From the NCBI RefSeq assembly GCF_963678635.1, contig NC_087068.1, positions 44,025,759-44,089,758 of the forward strand: a DNA stretch of 64,000 nucleotides. The letters run 5' to 3'. Origin of the DNA: Symsagittifera roscoffensis. Lineage: Eukaryota > Xenacoelomorpha > Acoela > Convolutidae. Positions within the stretch are counted from its first letter, which is position 1; every line of letters begins with the position of its first letter. Positions 24,601 to 33,000 of the stretch are shown here, one piece after another. Under the pieces are notes generated by a model. That model was not told the origin of the DNA, did no database searches, and saw only the letters and a list, made by a program, of their open reading frames with translations. The translations under genes were made by a program, and so were the position numbers.

Positions 24601-25945
24601 ACGCTATCTGTCGATTTTTTTTATCATTGGCATTTAATTCAGATGATTTTCTTGGCTTATTTAGCTTATTGACGATTTTCGTACTGTCTGACTGCTATGT
24701 TTTGGAACATTGGCGAGAGAAGGGTAATTGAAAAACGTCCTATTTTCTGGTCGAAATCGGCAAAGAAAAGTTTCAAATCGCTGACATCTTGACCTCTCCA
24801 GAAACAATGGGCGGCAGAAATGACAGTAATTTTGTCGTACAAAGCACCCCCGCACCAATGTTGCCACCCGAGTTTAATATTGACCATGAAAGGATAGGCG
24901 CCTCTGGCTGGTGAATATGTTCCGTTAATGATGCGCTCCTTGTTTTCGTCTTGGAAAAGAACCGGAGCCTGTCCACACTTGAATGTGCTACTAGTAGTGG
25001 CATTTGTGGATTCTGTGGTTTTATTAATCGTATTGCTCACTTGTACTTGAGTAGTCATCAAAAGAAAAATACGAAACATTGGTACCCGACTGAGAGACAT
25101 TGTGGTGAAAAAATGCGAATGGTCTTAGAGTAGAATGAAAAAACTTGATTGAAGAACTTGGCAATTTTTCTTGTCTGGCCCTTTTTATTATAAGTTGGAG
25201 TACTTCAATAAGATTAGGTCTGTCTTTGACGTAACTGAATTCAGATGAATCCCCGTCTGAAGATGAAAATTCCGGTGTTGAAAGTGGCGCATGACTTTGA
25301 ACGCCGTCAGTAAATGTCTGAGAACGTCATTCAAATAAAACTTTTGCGCTTTATGGGCAGTTTTTTTGGTTAGAAGTGTCTGAAAACATATGCTCAAAAT
25401 GTCTATAAGGCACTTCAAGTGTCCAATTTAGTTTGCGTAGACTTCTGATCGTTAAATATTGGAGAATACAAAATTAGCCCATAATTTTTTTTTCAAGTTC
25501 AAATAATAAATTTACTGATTTAACACCGATACAATATAGCGAAATTTTTAAAATATTTATCAAATTAGAGAATTTTTAAGCCTATAAACTACGCTTCAGT
25601 TTTTCGAATAGTATTGCAGGGTTAACGACGGAGTTTGAAGCTCTTCTAGTTTCGTAACTCCGGAAAAGGAGCGCGGGCAGAGGGTGAGTTTGATAGAAGC
25701 GATGGTTTCCAACCCCATTCGCCTTAGCAACGTGAAAATTCTAAAAATCTGTCTCTAACGTGAAAAATAACTCAACGTGAAAAACTTTTTTTTTGTATTT
25801 AGTGGTATTTGTGTTTTAGACTATCTCCATTCTGGATTTTGTGTATTTTGCGGGATCGAACTTGCTGCTGATTAGTCGGGAGTTGGGCTACCCTCTGTTG
25901 ACAGTGAAGAACTACTACCACCAGGTGACAACACTTCCTATGTAA
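6552..25945 (+). CDS. Choline/ethanolamine phosphotransferase family gene (8 coding exons)
   Basis: It encodes a CDP-alcohol phosphotransferase, a multi-pass ER/Golgi membrane enzyme that transfers phosphocholine or phosphoethanolamine from the CDP-alcohol to diacylglycerol. Exon 3 carries the full family signature DG(x)2AR(x)8G(x)3D(x)3D ([20 protein letters not shown], then GMD). Proposed exons: 6552-6662 (or 6666), 7872 (or 7879)-8006, 10112-10259, 16041-16182, 16606-16840, 19859-20034, 22080-22209, 25820-25945. Every join is phase-consistent and the total is 1203 nt including the stop, about 400 residues, the usual family size. Later exons are rich in hydrophobic membrane segments. An AG preceded by a T-run at 6520-6533 sits 18 bp before the ATG, so a 5'UTR intron or trans-splicing is possible. 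Whether the substrate is choline or ethanolamine cannot be told. Confidence 0.9.
6838..7060. repeat. Dispersed repeat, family R1 copy 1 (with poly-G)
   Basis: The pattern 'ttctgaccattgaaaatgg', a G-run, 'tatttgggtgtttttt', then 'gggtcgagtgatatatca' recurs at 7565-7740 and, partly, at 21176-21345. It lies in intron 1 of the phosphotransferase gene. No coding capacity. A 14-bp G run makes length here unreliable. Confidence 0.6.
7240..7316 (+). repeat. tRNA-like segment (tRNA-derived SINE or decayed tRNA)
   Basis: A good A-box-like stretch (tggcgaagagc), a D-stem GGCG/CGCC, and a perfect B box GGTTCGAATCC inside a clean T-arm (AATGG/CCATT) are followed by a T-run. The acceptor and anticodon stems do not pair, so this is not a working tRNA. 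Confidence 0.4.
7565..7740. repeat. Dispersed repeat, family R1 copy 2
   Basis: Diverged copy of the 6838-7060 repeat, sharing the 'tgtatttgggtgtttt' and 'gggtcgagtgatttatca' blocks in the same order. It sits in the same intron, about 0.7 kb downstream. Confidence 0.55.
7872..8006 (+). CDS. Phosphotransferase exon 2
   Basis: It encodes [20 protein letters not shown] and the first membrane helix; the P-x-W-x-APN-x-IT-x-x-GF pattern is typical of eukaryotic members. The acceptor is either TTTAG (exon from 7872) or TTTGCAG (exon from 7879). The donor TTA/GTGAGT at 8007 is clear. Confidence 0.85.
8127..8878. mobile_element. hAT-type MITE, 752 bp, TSD TATGTTGC
   Basis: The ends are an inverted repeat, CAGGGGTGTTCA at 8127 and its complement at 8867-8878. 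The 8-bp direct repeat TATGTTGC flanks it at 8119-8126 and 8879-8886. An 8-bp TSD and a CAG-starting terminal inverted repeat (TIR) are hallmarks of the hAT superfamily. The subterminal parts carry further inverted matches (ATCGATAATCTATTTT). No transposase ORF, so it is non-autonomous. It sits in intron 2 of the phosphotransferase gene. Confidence 0.85.
9005..9665. repeat. Tandem repeat, about 168-bp unit, four copies
   Basis: Unit landmarks 'gctcaaatccttgtag' start at 9022, 9191, 9357 and 9526. Other landmarks in each unit are 'cgagatatgacgttttttgtg' (in parts) and 'ccctgtagttgggcgctgtcag'. Copies are diverged by small indels and substitutions. It is non-coding, within intron 2. Confidence 0.8.
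9662..9924 (+). repeat. Dispersed repeat R2 copy, truncated at the left
   Basis: The block 'tgagggggaagcgcgctcc', then 'ggtcaaaattttccgaaaag', then an end reading 'ctagatccgccgcccctg'. The same family occurs at 10615-10978, 22780-22998, 35010-35670 and, reversed, at 34544-34795. The CAGGGGCGG-type end suggests a hAT-like non-autonomous element, but no TSD was found for this copy. Confidence 0.6.
10112..10259 (+). CDS. Phosphotransferase exon 3, catalytic CDP-alcohol motif
   Basis: It contains all conserved catalytic and metal-binding residues of the CDP-alcohol phosphotransferase motif (two Asp in D-x-x-D-G, then G-x3-D-x3-D). Acceptor TTTTTCTAG, donor ATGG/GTAAGT; it ends in phase 1. Confidence 0.93.
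10615..10978 (+). repeat. Dispersed repeat R2 copy
   Basis: It carries 'ggtcccccctttgtactatt', 'gccaatatatactaattttg', 'gaggggggagtgcgcgcc', and ends 'tcctagatctgcccctg', like the other R2 copies. It is located in intron 3. ORFs on either strand come from the repeat and have no recognisable domain. Confidence 0.65.
11028..11096 (+). repeat. tRNA-like segment with perfect B box
   Basis: Perfect B box GGTTCGAGTCC (near 11068) and a weak A box (tggctggtgcaa) about 46 bp apart, then a T run. No cloverleaf could be drawn. A decayed tRNA-derived SINE is the likely reading. Confidence 0.3.
12200..12330 (+). repeat. Dispersed repeat R4 with an 8-bp hairpin and CTAG
   Basis: ACCCTTGC, loop AATAA, GCAAGGGT form a perfect hairpin at 12200-12220. 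'attgcaatcgggcactag' follows, then 'ttggtcacaaactctcc'. Copies or fragments: 11313-11346, 22746-22779, 27687-27724 and 62230-62320. The last shares the downstream 'ttttggtcacaaa' part. Confidence 0.6.
14100..14660. repeat. Dispersed repeat R3, copy paired with 27058-27545
   Basis: It is collinear with 27058-27545 over nearly 500 bp, with shared blocks including 'gtaatgaacgt', 'gaacgtggaaatggcgcga', 'ctctagttgggttcatgtta' and 'gaaagttgagattttttca'. Shorter fragments lie at 17030-17290, 17510-17780, 22540-22660 and 23000-23180. No coding capacity recognised. Confidence 0.75.
14766..14843 (+). repeat. Short tandem repeat, core AACGCTAGAAAA
   Basis: Three direct copies of a roughly 31-bp unit (core 'aacgctagaaaaataa' plus 'atcaatgctag'). 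Confidence 0.75.
16041..16182 (+). CDS. Phosphotransferase exon 4
   Basis: Membrane segment ending in [18 protein letters not shown], matching the family's F-x-x-x-x-W-E/R-x-Y/F-x-x-G-x-L block after the catalytic motif. Acceptor TTTCAG, donor AA/GTTAGT, phase 2 at the end. Confidence 0.88.
16606..16840 (+). CDS. Phosphotransferase exon 5
   Basis: It begins [11 protein letters not shown], the D-x-x-E-x-Q block that follows exon 4 in this family, then several hydrophobic helices. Acceptor TTTCAG, donor GCT/GTAAGT, ends in phase 0. Confidence 0.88.
16841..19858. other. Intron 5 of the phosphotransferase gene
   Basis: 3.0 kb with two fragments of the R3 repeat (17030-17290, 17510-17780) and, at 18740-19400, a diverged tandem array with a period of about 165-180 bp (landmarks 'ggttcaatcgaaataacagg' and 'gctacgccca'). 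Short ORFs here show no domains. Confidence 0.55.
19859..20034 (+). CDS. Phosphotransferase exon 6
   Basis: In frame 0 it gives [17 protein letters not shown] and further transmembrane sequence. Acceptor TGTTTAG, donor CCAG/GTAGAG, phase 2 at the end. The long open frame printed by a naive reading here is the wrong frame. Confidence 0.82.
20035..22079. other. Intron 6 of the phosphotransferase gene
   Basis: 2.0 kb, AT-rich. It carries a fragment of repeat R1 at 21176-21345. No gene seen on either strand. Confidence 0.5.
22080..22209 (+). CDS. Phosphotransferase exon 7
   Basis: Completes an Arg codon with exon 6, then [20 protein letters not shown] and a further helix; acceptor TTCTAG, donor TGC/GTGAGT, phase 0. 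The intron that follows contains the protease gene on the other strand. Confidence 0.82.
22780..22998 (+). repeat. Dispersed repeat R2 copy with its left end
   Basis: It begins CAGGGGCGGATTTAGGGGG at 22780 and continues through 'cgccaatatatactaattt' and 'gagcgcgcgccg'. The right end is missing. It abuts an R4 fragment (22746-22779). Located in intron 7. Confidence 0.65.
23610..23615 (-). terminator. Polyadenylation signal AATAAA of the protease gene
   Basis: The canonical hexamer on the - strand, 15 nt after the stop codon. Confidence 0.55.
23631..23883 (-). CDS. Protease exon 3 with catalytic Ser
   Basis: Begins [17 protein letters not shown] after a TTCTAG acceptor and ends DYY-TAA. It contains the GDSGGP nucleophile motif and the Cys pairs expected for S1 proteases. 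AATAAA on the - strand at 23610-23615 lies 15 nt past the stop. Confidence 0.9.
23631..25100 (-). CDS. Trypsin-like serine protease (three exons), nested in intron 7
   Basis: An S1-family protease, probably secreted: a short hydrophobic N-terminus (MFRIFLLM), a Ser/Thr-rich stretch, a Cys-containing activation region and the cleavage site R/IINGT. The catalytic triad is visible: His in ISAAHC, Asp in NDIAIIKL, Ser in GDSGGP. Asp six residues before the Ser ([10 protein letters not shown]), with Gly at SWGQG and PGVY, gives trypsin-type cleavage after Lys/Arg. Exons (- strand): first 25100 to about 24700, second about 24451-24110, third 23883-23631. The exon 2-3 join (AG/C) is in phase. The exon 1-2 join is unclear, and the second exon has an apparent extra A in an A6 run (24392-24397) that shifts the frame. 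It could be a pseudogene, or the break is a sequence error. Confidence 0.8.
24110..24451 (-). CDS. Protease exon 2 with catalytic Asp
   Basis: It carries [16 protein letters not shown], then NDIAIIKL (catalytic Asp) and the TLGWGYT block. Donor AG/GTAGAA at 24109 is clear. The acceptor is proposed at CATAAG/AGTAAT (24451). The first 50 bp are in a different frame from the rest, with the switch at the A6 run 24392-24397. Confidence 0.7.
24700..25100 (-). CDS. Protease exon 1 with catalytic His
   Basis: ATG at 25100 (a second Met 7 codons on gives a better signal peptide). It includes [18 protein letters not shown] and [18 protein letters not shown]. The end is uncertain: ATAGCA/GTCAGA near 24700 is phase-compatible with exon 2 but leaves about 15 extra residues. 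A 20-bp stretch here (CAGAAAATAGGACG) resembles the start of exon 2. Confidence 0.75.
25181..25192 (-). promoter_or_regulatory. Possible TATA box of the protease gene
   Basis: TATAATAAAAAG on the - strand about 80 bp upstream of the ATG at 25100, the spacing expected for a short 5'UTR. It is AT-rich DNA, so chance is possible. Confidence 0.3.
25820..25945 (+). CDS. Phosphotransferase last exon
   Basis: [20 protein letters not shown] and a short hydrophilic tail ending at TAA 25943-25945. A GTGACA occurs just before the stop (25925), so a further exon cannot be fully excluded. Total length and C-terminal pattern fit this being the end. No AATAAA is seen in the next 400 bp. Confidence 0.75.
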   Translation, partial: TISILDFVYFAGSNLLLISRELGYPLLTVKNYYHQVTTLPM

Positions 25946-27057
25946 AAAGCGACACAAGAGAAGTCACAAAAGTTCAGATTATTCATCCACCTCTGGTCTT
26001 AAGAGAGGCGAACAAACAAACTGAAATGTAGCAATTTTCATACTTGAAGAAGTGAAAGCCAGTTTTTTAATACAGATCAGTGTTCTTTAAATTTTCCGAA
26101 GCTGACTGATTTTCTCGAAGTTTCTTTTGATATATAAGTTTTGATTGGCATTCGCTCCTTCGGGTATGAGGGTTTCCCCCAAACTGAAATGCAAAGTAAA
26201 ACTACTGTAACATATTTCACATTTGCTTCTGCATAGCGTCGGAGGCTGGCTGTAAAACGTTGCCGATCCAAAATCATCCCGTTATATAGAAATTTGTTTG
26301 CTCAAAAGATATATTTTGGACAAATGTTAAAGACAATATGTTTTGAGGTGTGGGTCGGTAACAGAGATACAGTGTTTCCGTCTTAAACAGAAGGCCATAC
26401 AATGAAAATATACAAGCTAAAGTTAGAATTTAAATCATTGAATCTGGTAGAAATTTGGCTTAATTGCACTAGAAATTTGGCTTAATTGCACTAGAAATAT
26501 GAACAAGTTCATCTTCGATATTATTTTAATGTCTTACAATCTTGGGTATGAGATTTGCTCAAGTTTGATTAATTCAATTTCGTTGTACATAATTTCAAAT
26601 TTATTTCAATTTGATTATAAATGTGGTCGTGCTAAGATTATACTTTTTGTATTTGTAATAATCTTTGCTAAATAGTGTTGACTTTATCAAAGTAAAAACT
26701 TAAACCAAGCTTCCTTTGTTCCAAAATCCTCCTTTGTTGCTGTAAATGCGCTTTTTAAAATTCAAAAAGCTTGATGTTCAAAACAGCTGGAATGAGTTTA
26801 TTCCATATCAGTGTATATGATTTCGATGCAATCAAATGTACAATTTTAGAGACTTCAAAGATTGCTTCTCTTGCTCAGAATTGAAGGGTTCAAATATTGA
26901 GCAGTTTTAATTTATAGCCTCTTATAAGCGAAGGAGATGACCAACATACGAGCTGTTCGGCTCTTTAGGGATAAACGAGGTTGTGTCCCTTCATAAGGAT
27001 TATATGAGTCTTTTTCTATACTAGGTACAGAGATGATAAGAGACTAATAGAATTAGA

Positions 27058-27545
27058 TTCAGAGTAATGAACGTAGTGAAGACTCTTATATAGGTCTTGC
27101 TGATTTTTTTTCAGGAAAAGTCTCTAATAACTACAGATGTACATTCATACAAATTAATGCATTTATGAATGCACTTAGGTATATATGCACTTTTTGAGTT
27201 CACTTTTTGAAATGCATCTGCTGAAAGTGACGTAAATAGCACTCTTCAAAAACGAACGTGGAAATGGCGCGAAAAAACGTGAAAGATTTCTAGTTTCGAA
27301 AGTGGAATTTAGTTTTTAGATTTCCAGCGGAATGAAAACTTTACCTATTGATCCAACTTTCTCTAGTTGGGTTCATGTTATCAAAAAAGCGCAAATCATA
27401 AACTGTTCTAGAAATTCAACGAGTTTAAAAGGCGTCTATTTTTTTCTGTGAAATTCGAAAGTTGAGATTTTTTCAGGAAAGTCTTGTTTTTTTTATGTTT
27501 ACTTGCGTTTGTTACTCTTTTCCAGTCCTTAATTGGCTTGGTTTG
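27058..27545. repeat. Dispersed repeat R3, second long copy
   Basis: Collinear with 14100-14600 and in the same orientation. It shares long blocks around 'aacgtggaaatggcgcga' and 'ctctagttgggttcatgtta'. Roughly 80-85 percent identical by eye, with several small indels. Confidence 0.75.
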
Positions 27546-28797
27546 AGTTATATCGCGTTTTCTGCGATAATGAAAGGGCTGAGGCTAAGACCCTGCAGTG
27601 CTTTGTAAGATTTAAATAGTTGTAAATTTGATTGTTGATGAAAGATTTGGGCCTAGCTTGAATTGTACCGTCTATAAGAAATAAAAACCCTTGCGTTTCG
27701 CAAAGGCATCGCAACCGGTACTAGTTTTTTCCCCGTGAAAAAAAATTGTTCGCCGAATAGCAATAATAGTAATAGTCGGAATTAACTGTCGCGGCTTATT
27801 AAAAGTAATAAACATAGGGAATATTCTTGTATACATAAGTCTTGGTGATTTTTTGTGCTGGAAAAAGTCATATAATTTGTTCACGCTCAATTTTTTCTCG
27901 TTTTGATTCTGATTTCTTTTCAAATTAGGTTCTTTTTCATTGTTAAAAAGAAGCCAAACTCCACTGTCGAACAGCAAAAGCGTTTTTGCAGAAAGGTGGT
28001 TAAGTACATTTGTTAAGTGCATATTCATAAAGATAAAGATTATGCTCTACCTGTACGCTTTCCAGAAATAATAACTTTGCCTGCAGAATCAGTTCTTGCA
28101 ATTTCAGTTTTGCTGAGTTAGCGATAATAAATTCGAGCAAATCCTACTACTTTTCTTTGATGAATGTTTCAAATGACTTTGTTGGAGTTTTGTTCGGTCT
28201 GTTTTTTGTAGATCTGATTTTTCGCAGTTTGACTTTTGATTTGTGCTTTAGTTCAGTTCAGATTAATTTGCCCGAAGGAAGGCAAATTAAGAAGGTCCCA
28301 ATTGCCAGAAATTGTTTTTTTTTTCAATAATTAGATTTTCCAGTGGCATGAAAGTTTTGCCCATCGATCCAAGATAAACTTACTTAATGGAAACTGTAAT
28401 TACTTACTTATTTAATTGGAAACTTTTTATTTAATTGAAGTTTGCGTCAGTAGATTTATACTTTTTTAATTGTCTGGTGGCTAAGTGCTGACTGAATTCA
28501 TTTTGAATGAAAATTTTTGAAAAAAAAGGCTCACGAAATTGTAGAGTTTCGTTTATTGATAACACGAAACTAATTTTTTCCGCTTAAAAGCTATGACTAA
28601 TTTGCTTTCAGCTTAGCTGATGGTCGCATGTTGTTGCGGGCACGTCACTGGAAGTGACTTAAAGGAACTTTGGAATAGCGTCCATTTTTGCATTGACTGG
28701 TCAAATAAAGATTGACGAGGGTGAAGTGTGGTTTCATAATAAAGCGCTATTGGTGGTTTAGAATTTCGAAAAATTTAATAAGGTTGATTGCGTCGAG

Positions 28798-29163
28798 AAT
28801 TTTTTTTTGTTTTCAGACTAAATTAGAAGAACGTTGGCGAAAGCTGACCTACCACGACAATTTAAACATTCATTTGGTGCTATTTTTTTAGGTTATTTTG
28901 GCTTTTATATTTCTCACTCTTGCAGTATTTCATCTATTCCAGTCCTCCTTTGATAAAATTTCTTGAAGATTTCGCATTTATTTTTTTCTAAATTTCGGTA
29001 ATTTCTTTTAAAAAGGACTGGAATAGATGAAATACTGCAAGAGTGAGAAGTATAATAGCCGAAATAACCTAAAAAAATAGGTCAAAATAAATGTTTAAAT
29101 TGTCGTGGTGGGTCAGCTTTTCGCTAACGTTCTTCTAATTCAGTCTGAAAACCAAAAAAAAAT
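28798..29163. mobile_element. Fold-back element: 148-bp inverted arms with a 69-bp loop
   Basis: Left arm 28798-28945 and right arm 29015-29163 are inverted copies at about 90 percent identity, including 'gaagaacgtt', 'accacgacaatttaaacatt' and 'ttgcagtatttcatctattc'. The transcript would form a long hairpin. No clear TSD was found. A MITE or a fold-back transposon is likely; an inverted duplication of local DNA is the alternative. Confidence 0.8.
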
Positions 29164-29793
29164 TGTTTGAAACGTATAAAAAATTATTTGAAACCGATAC
29201 TGTTTCTTATAGGAAACAATTGAAAATTGTACTGGTTTTCTACCATATGAAACTTGCGGTATGAGAAGGAACCAAAACCTAGTGTGAGTTTTTTCAAACT
29301 GTGTTTGTTCCTCACATACTTTTTGTACAACTGGTGCGAAGCACTCTCTTATAGTCTATAACTTTTATACTTAATCATCTAGTCCTTCGTGACTTTTACA
29401 TGATTGACGATTCTCGCATCCTATTATAGGCATGTTACCGAATATAAGGGGTTTTAAGCAAATTTTATGACAATTATAACTGATTAAAAGTAGCAAAATT
29501 AGTTCTATTAGAGATTTATAATCAAGTATAACCGTCATTTTTTCCGAAATTTTTTCCGAAGCTTCTTCAATCAATTATATCTAAACATAGCTCCTACAGA
29601 AAACTTCTGTAAATACATTATAATCGCTTATGTTGCCAAATCAGTGTCACACCAAAAATAAATCTTAAGTGTAACTTAAGGATGAACAATTTTTTGCCTG
29701 TAAGGGAACCTCTAAGTATGTGTCTTGTCTTGTCTTCTCTAAGTCAAGTCTTGTCTCCTTGTGTTTCACCCAAACACAAAAATTTCCCCCGAA

Positions 29794-30158
29794 CATACTT
29801 GTCAACGGGCCGCGCCGCCCGTGGGCCTCAACGGGCCGGGACGGGCCGAGGTTTTTACTTTTATCAACGGGCCTTACTTTTATTTACTAACCATAGACGG
29901 GCAAAACATTCGCCTACAAGCGTTGAGGCAATTGAAATGGTTTCCATGGCTTTTAAAAAAGTTCTTTACAAATAAGTAAAACAATTAATTAAAATTGTTT
30001 TGAAACAAATTTGTTTTTTACCAAAAAAGCAGCAACGGGCCACAATGGGCCGATATTTAATAAATTCCCTTTTTATCGGGCCGCCAACGGGCTCGACTTG
30101 AATTATATCGGGCCGGGCCGGGCCGGACCTCAATTATGGCGGCCCGTTAACAAGTCTG
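29794..30158. mobile_element. GC-rich hAT-type MITE, 365 bp, TSD CCCCCGAA
   Basis: Ends are inverted copies: CATACTTGTCAACGGGCCGC on the left and, complemented, CAGACTTGTTAACGGGCCGC on the right. The 8-bp repeat CCCCCGAA flanks both sides (29786-29793, 30159-30166). The interior has many ACGGGCC/GGGCCG motifs, in strong contrast with the AT-rich surroundings. No transposase gene. Confidence 0.85.
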
Positions 30159-31539
30159 CCCCCGAAACGAAAACTTTATAGCAGTTCCTTTAAATGAGCC
30201 GAAAGATTCACATCGTAGCTGAAAAATATATCCGCCAAAATAACCATCAAACTAAAACAATGTGCTTTTTTGGTGGCAAAGAAAACAAAAGTTTGCATCC
30301 TTTATTTGAGAACGATGAAAAAGAAAAAAACGGGATAAACTTGATTTGATTTGCAAATTGCTAAAACCATTTCCATAACCTCACATAAGCCAATGATTAT
30401 GAAAAAAATGTTAGGTGCAAGGTCAAAAACAGATGGGGCTTTTAAAAGGATTTAAAATTGACTATGAACGATTGAAAGAAATTTCATGGCAAACAATTAA
30501 AGTAGAAAATTGGGGAAAAGTAATCAGTTATAATTGATTAAAATTGTATCAGAAAACAGATAGATTGGTAATTGGTTATAAACGATTGAAATGTTTTCAT
30601 AATTGACTGTAGTTTGCTTTGCAAAAGAAGAGATTGTTATTGATTTTTCCTTGCTTATAGTGAACTTAATCTCAACATTAGAAAGACTCGTACTGAAAAC
30701 ATTTTAAAAAATGAATTTCAACGCTTAGAATTGGATTCCGGTGCAAACAAGCATGCGTTTTTTACTGATTCTGAAATCACTTACCTTATGTTTTTTTTTC
30801 AGTTAACTCATAAGTTTGAAAAAAGCATAGACTACGAAATCAGAAATAGTTGTTGAGGGAGTCTGGTAGTTGAATAGATTTTTTCTTTATGTTTTTGTTA
30901 CACATACAAAGCTGACCTTTTCAAAGTTTTGATGCTTCCATTTTATGGTAGTTTGCCCCCTCTCCCCCCCCCCCCCCCCCAACTGCGAAAAATGTGTTTG
31001 TATAGTTTTGTTCGAAAAACAATTATAATAAGAACTGGCACACAGACTAACAGGCCATTCCAAACAGAACTAGTCTTTGTATCTAACTTGTAAAATCACT
31101 CGTTTCAAAAAAGTGATGTTTTTGACCGACGGGTTGAATAAAAGTGCCAGTAGTTTTAGCTCTTAGTAGCCTGTAGAACATTTTTCGGGGGAAGGGGGGG
31201 GGTGGGAGGATGAGAGTGATTTTGTTTTTAGAGAATCGTTTTTGAATATGGCGATTTTTTTTTTCTTCAAAAAAGTACACTTTAAATTTTTTGGAAAACA
31301 AATTGTTTGGGAAAAAAGGCACAAATTTTGAGTTTGTGAAGGTTTTAGGGTTGGTGAACCAAAATCATTTGTCATAGAAAAGTACCACAAGGAGAAGTGA
31401 CCTTCTGAAAAAAATTTTGCCACTGCTAGTTTTCCATTACGATGGAAATTCAATTTAGATTTAGTGTAACCTTTTTTTAAGTAGCAACAAGTTCCAAAAA
31501 ATAATTTACTTGGATAGAGCAAATTACTGGGATGGAAAG

Positions 31540-33000
31540 ATGTATGAATGATGATAAATATGTTCTCTGCGGAAACTTCAATTATGACCATTTAAATACT
31601 CAAAATAACAACGCATTTGAAGATTGTCTAAGTGCTTTTAAAATACATTATCTAACCATTTCAGTGTCAACTCGCCAAACAACTAGGTAAAATTATTGAA
31701 AAAAGTGGTGTGCTCAAACTTTGCTATTGCTGTTAAAATGTCGGAAACATTAGTTAAAGACCATTCAAAAGTATTTAATTACCTGAAGGAAACAAAAAAT
31801 AATAATCCTGATGAAATCGCCGAATCGGCCTTCGGAAAGATTTAGATGACAGAAATATTTTAGAAAACAAAAGTTTTGAAATTTTTACATAGAAAGGTCG
31901 ACGAAGAAAAGTCAAGCTTAACAGTAACCATTTTGTTCCAAATAACACAATCGTTAACTAAAAAACATGAATAGATATTGAAATCAAAAAAATGGTTAGC
32001 AAGAAACGGAACAAGTATGCAAGCTATATAAAGTCAGAAAGTGAGATCATGAAGCGAAGTTTCTGAAAATTTGAAATGCCTTAGAAAATTTTAAGTCAAG
32101 AAACGGAAACATTTCTACCGAAACAAAATCGATAGTGACGCAAAATTTGAGCTTATATAGGCATCAGTTGGCTGAAAAAATTAAATCATCGAGGAGAATT
32201 CATGGCAAGCAAATTCTTCAAAAAAATTCTCTGAACACAAGCAAAAAAAGAATATCCACTGTTTTTTAAAAGTTTTATGCAAGTTACAGTAATAAATTTT
32301 CTGGGTTGAGTACCTTCGTAATAAAAAGTTCAAAATGGCAAAAATTATTACTCTGACAAATCTACTCGGCTAGTTTTTACTAAGAAACAACAATTTTCCA
32401 GACTGTATTAAAATAGCCTTAGTGAAATTGAAACATGAAAATGAAGCAACAAAAAACTCTATAACTATAGGCCAATAGCTCTCTGACCAGTTTTCAGCAA
32501 ATTTTTTATAAACACTGCTCAAACACAATAATGATTTTTTAGACTAACATAGTGTTTTAACAAAAACTAATATGGGGTGAGGTCTAATTTTTTCACCATA
32601 GACGTTTTGGTAAACTTCATATAGGGCATCCAAATTAGTTTGGGTTTGGTCCCCAATGTAACAATGTAATACATGCAACTTTCGTTGATCACAAAAAAGC
32701 GTTTGATGATACTGTTTCATACGAAAGTTTTTTTACAAAAGCTTAAGACTGCGGCTTACGAGGTCCCAATCAAGCATTGTTCAAACCAAATTTAACAAAT
32801 ATATCTCAAGTTTTCACAATGATCCCTAAAGTGTTAGAAATGCAAACTTTTTTCTGTGGGGTTCCACAGGGATTAAGCCTCTGGCCACTACTGTTCTTAT
32901 GGTAGATATATCATTTAGCCTTGATTACAAAATATGTGAACAATTACTTTAACGCTGAAAATACATCAGTCATGCAAAAGATCAAAACTTACTCCATTAC
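31540..33000 (+). pseudogene. Decayed non-LTR retrotransposon (endonuclease end and reverse transcriptase)
   Basis: Fragments in shifting frames follow LINE order. An endonuclease-like block is at about 31555-31600 (LCGNFNYDHL, with the catalytic GDFN position read as GNFN). A 'TRQTT' block follows near 31670. Reverse transcriptase motif A (FVDHKKAFDDTV) is at about 32680-32720 and motif B (CGVPQG) at about 32850-32875. Many stops and frame changes make it an old, dead copy. A 50-bp direct repeat downstream ('aataataaagaaatagtaga' at 33352 and 33737) may belong to its 3' part. Confidence 0.65.
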
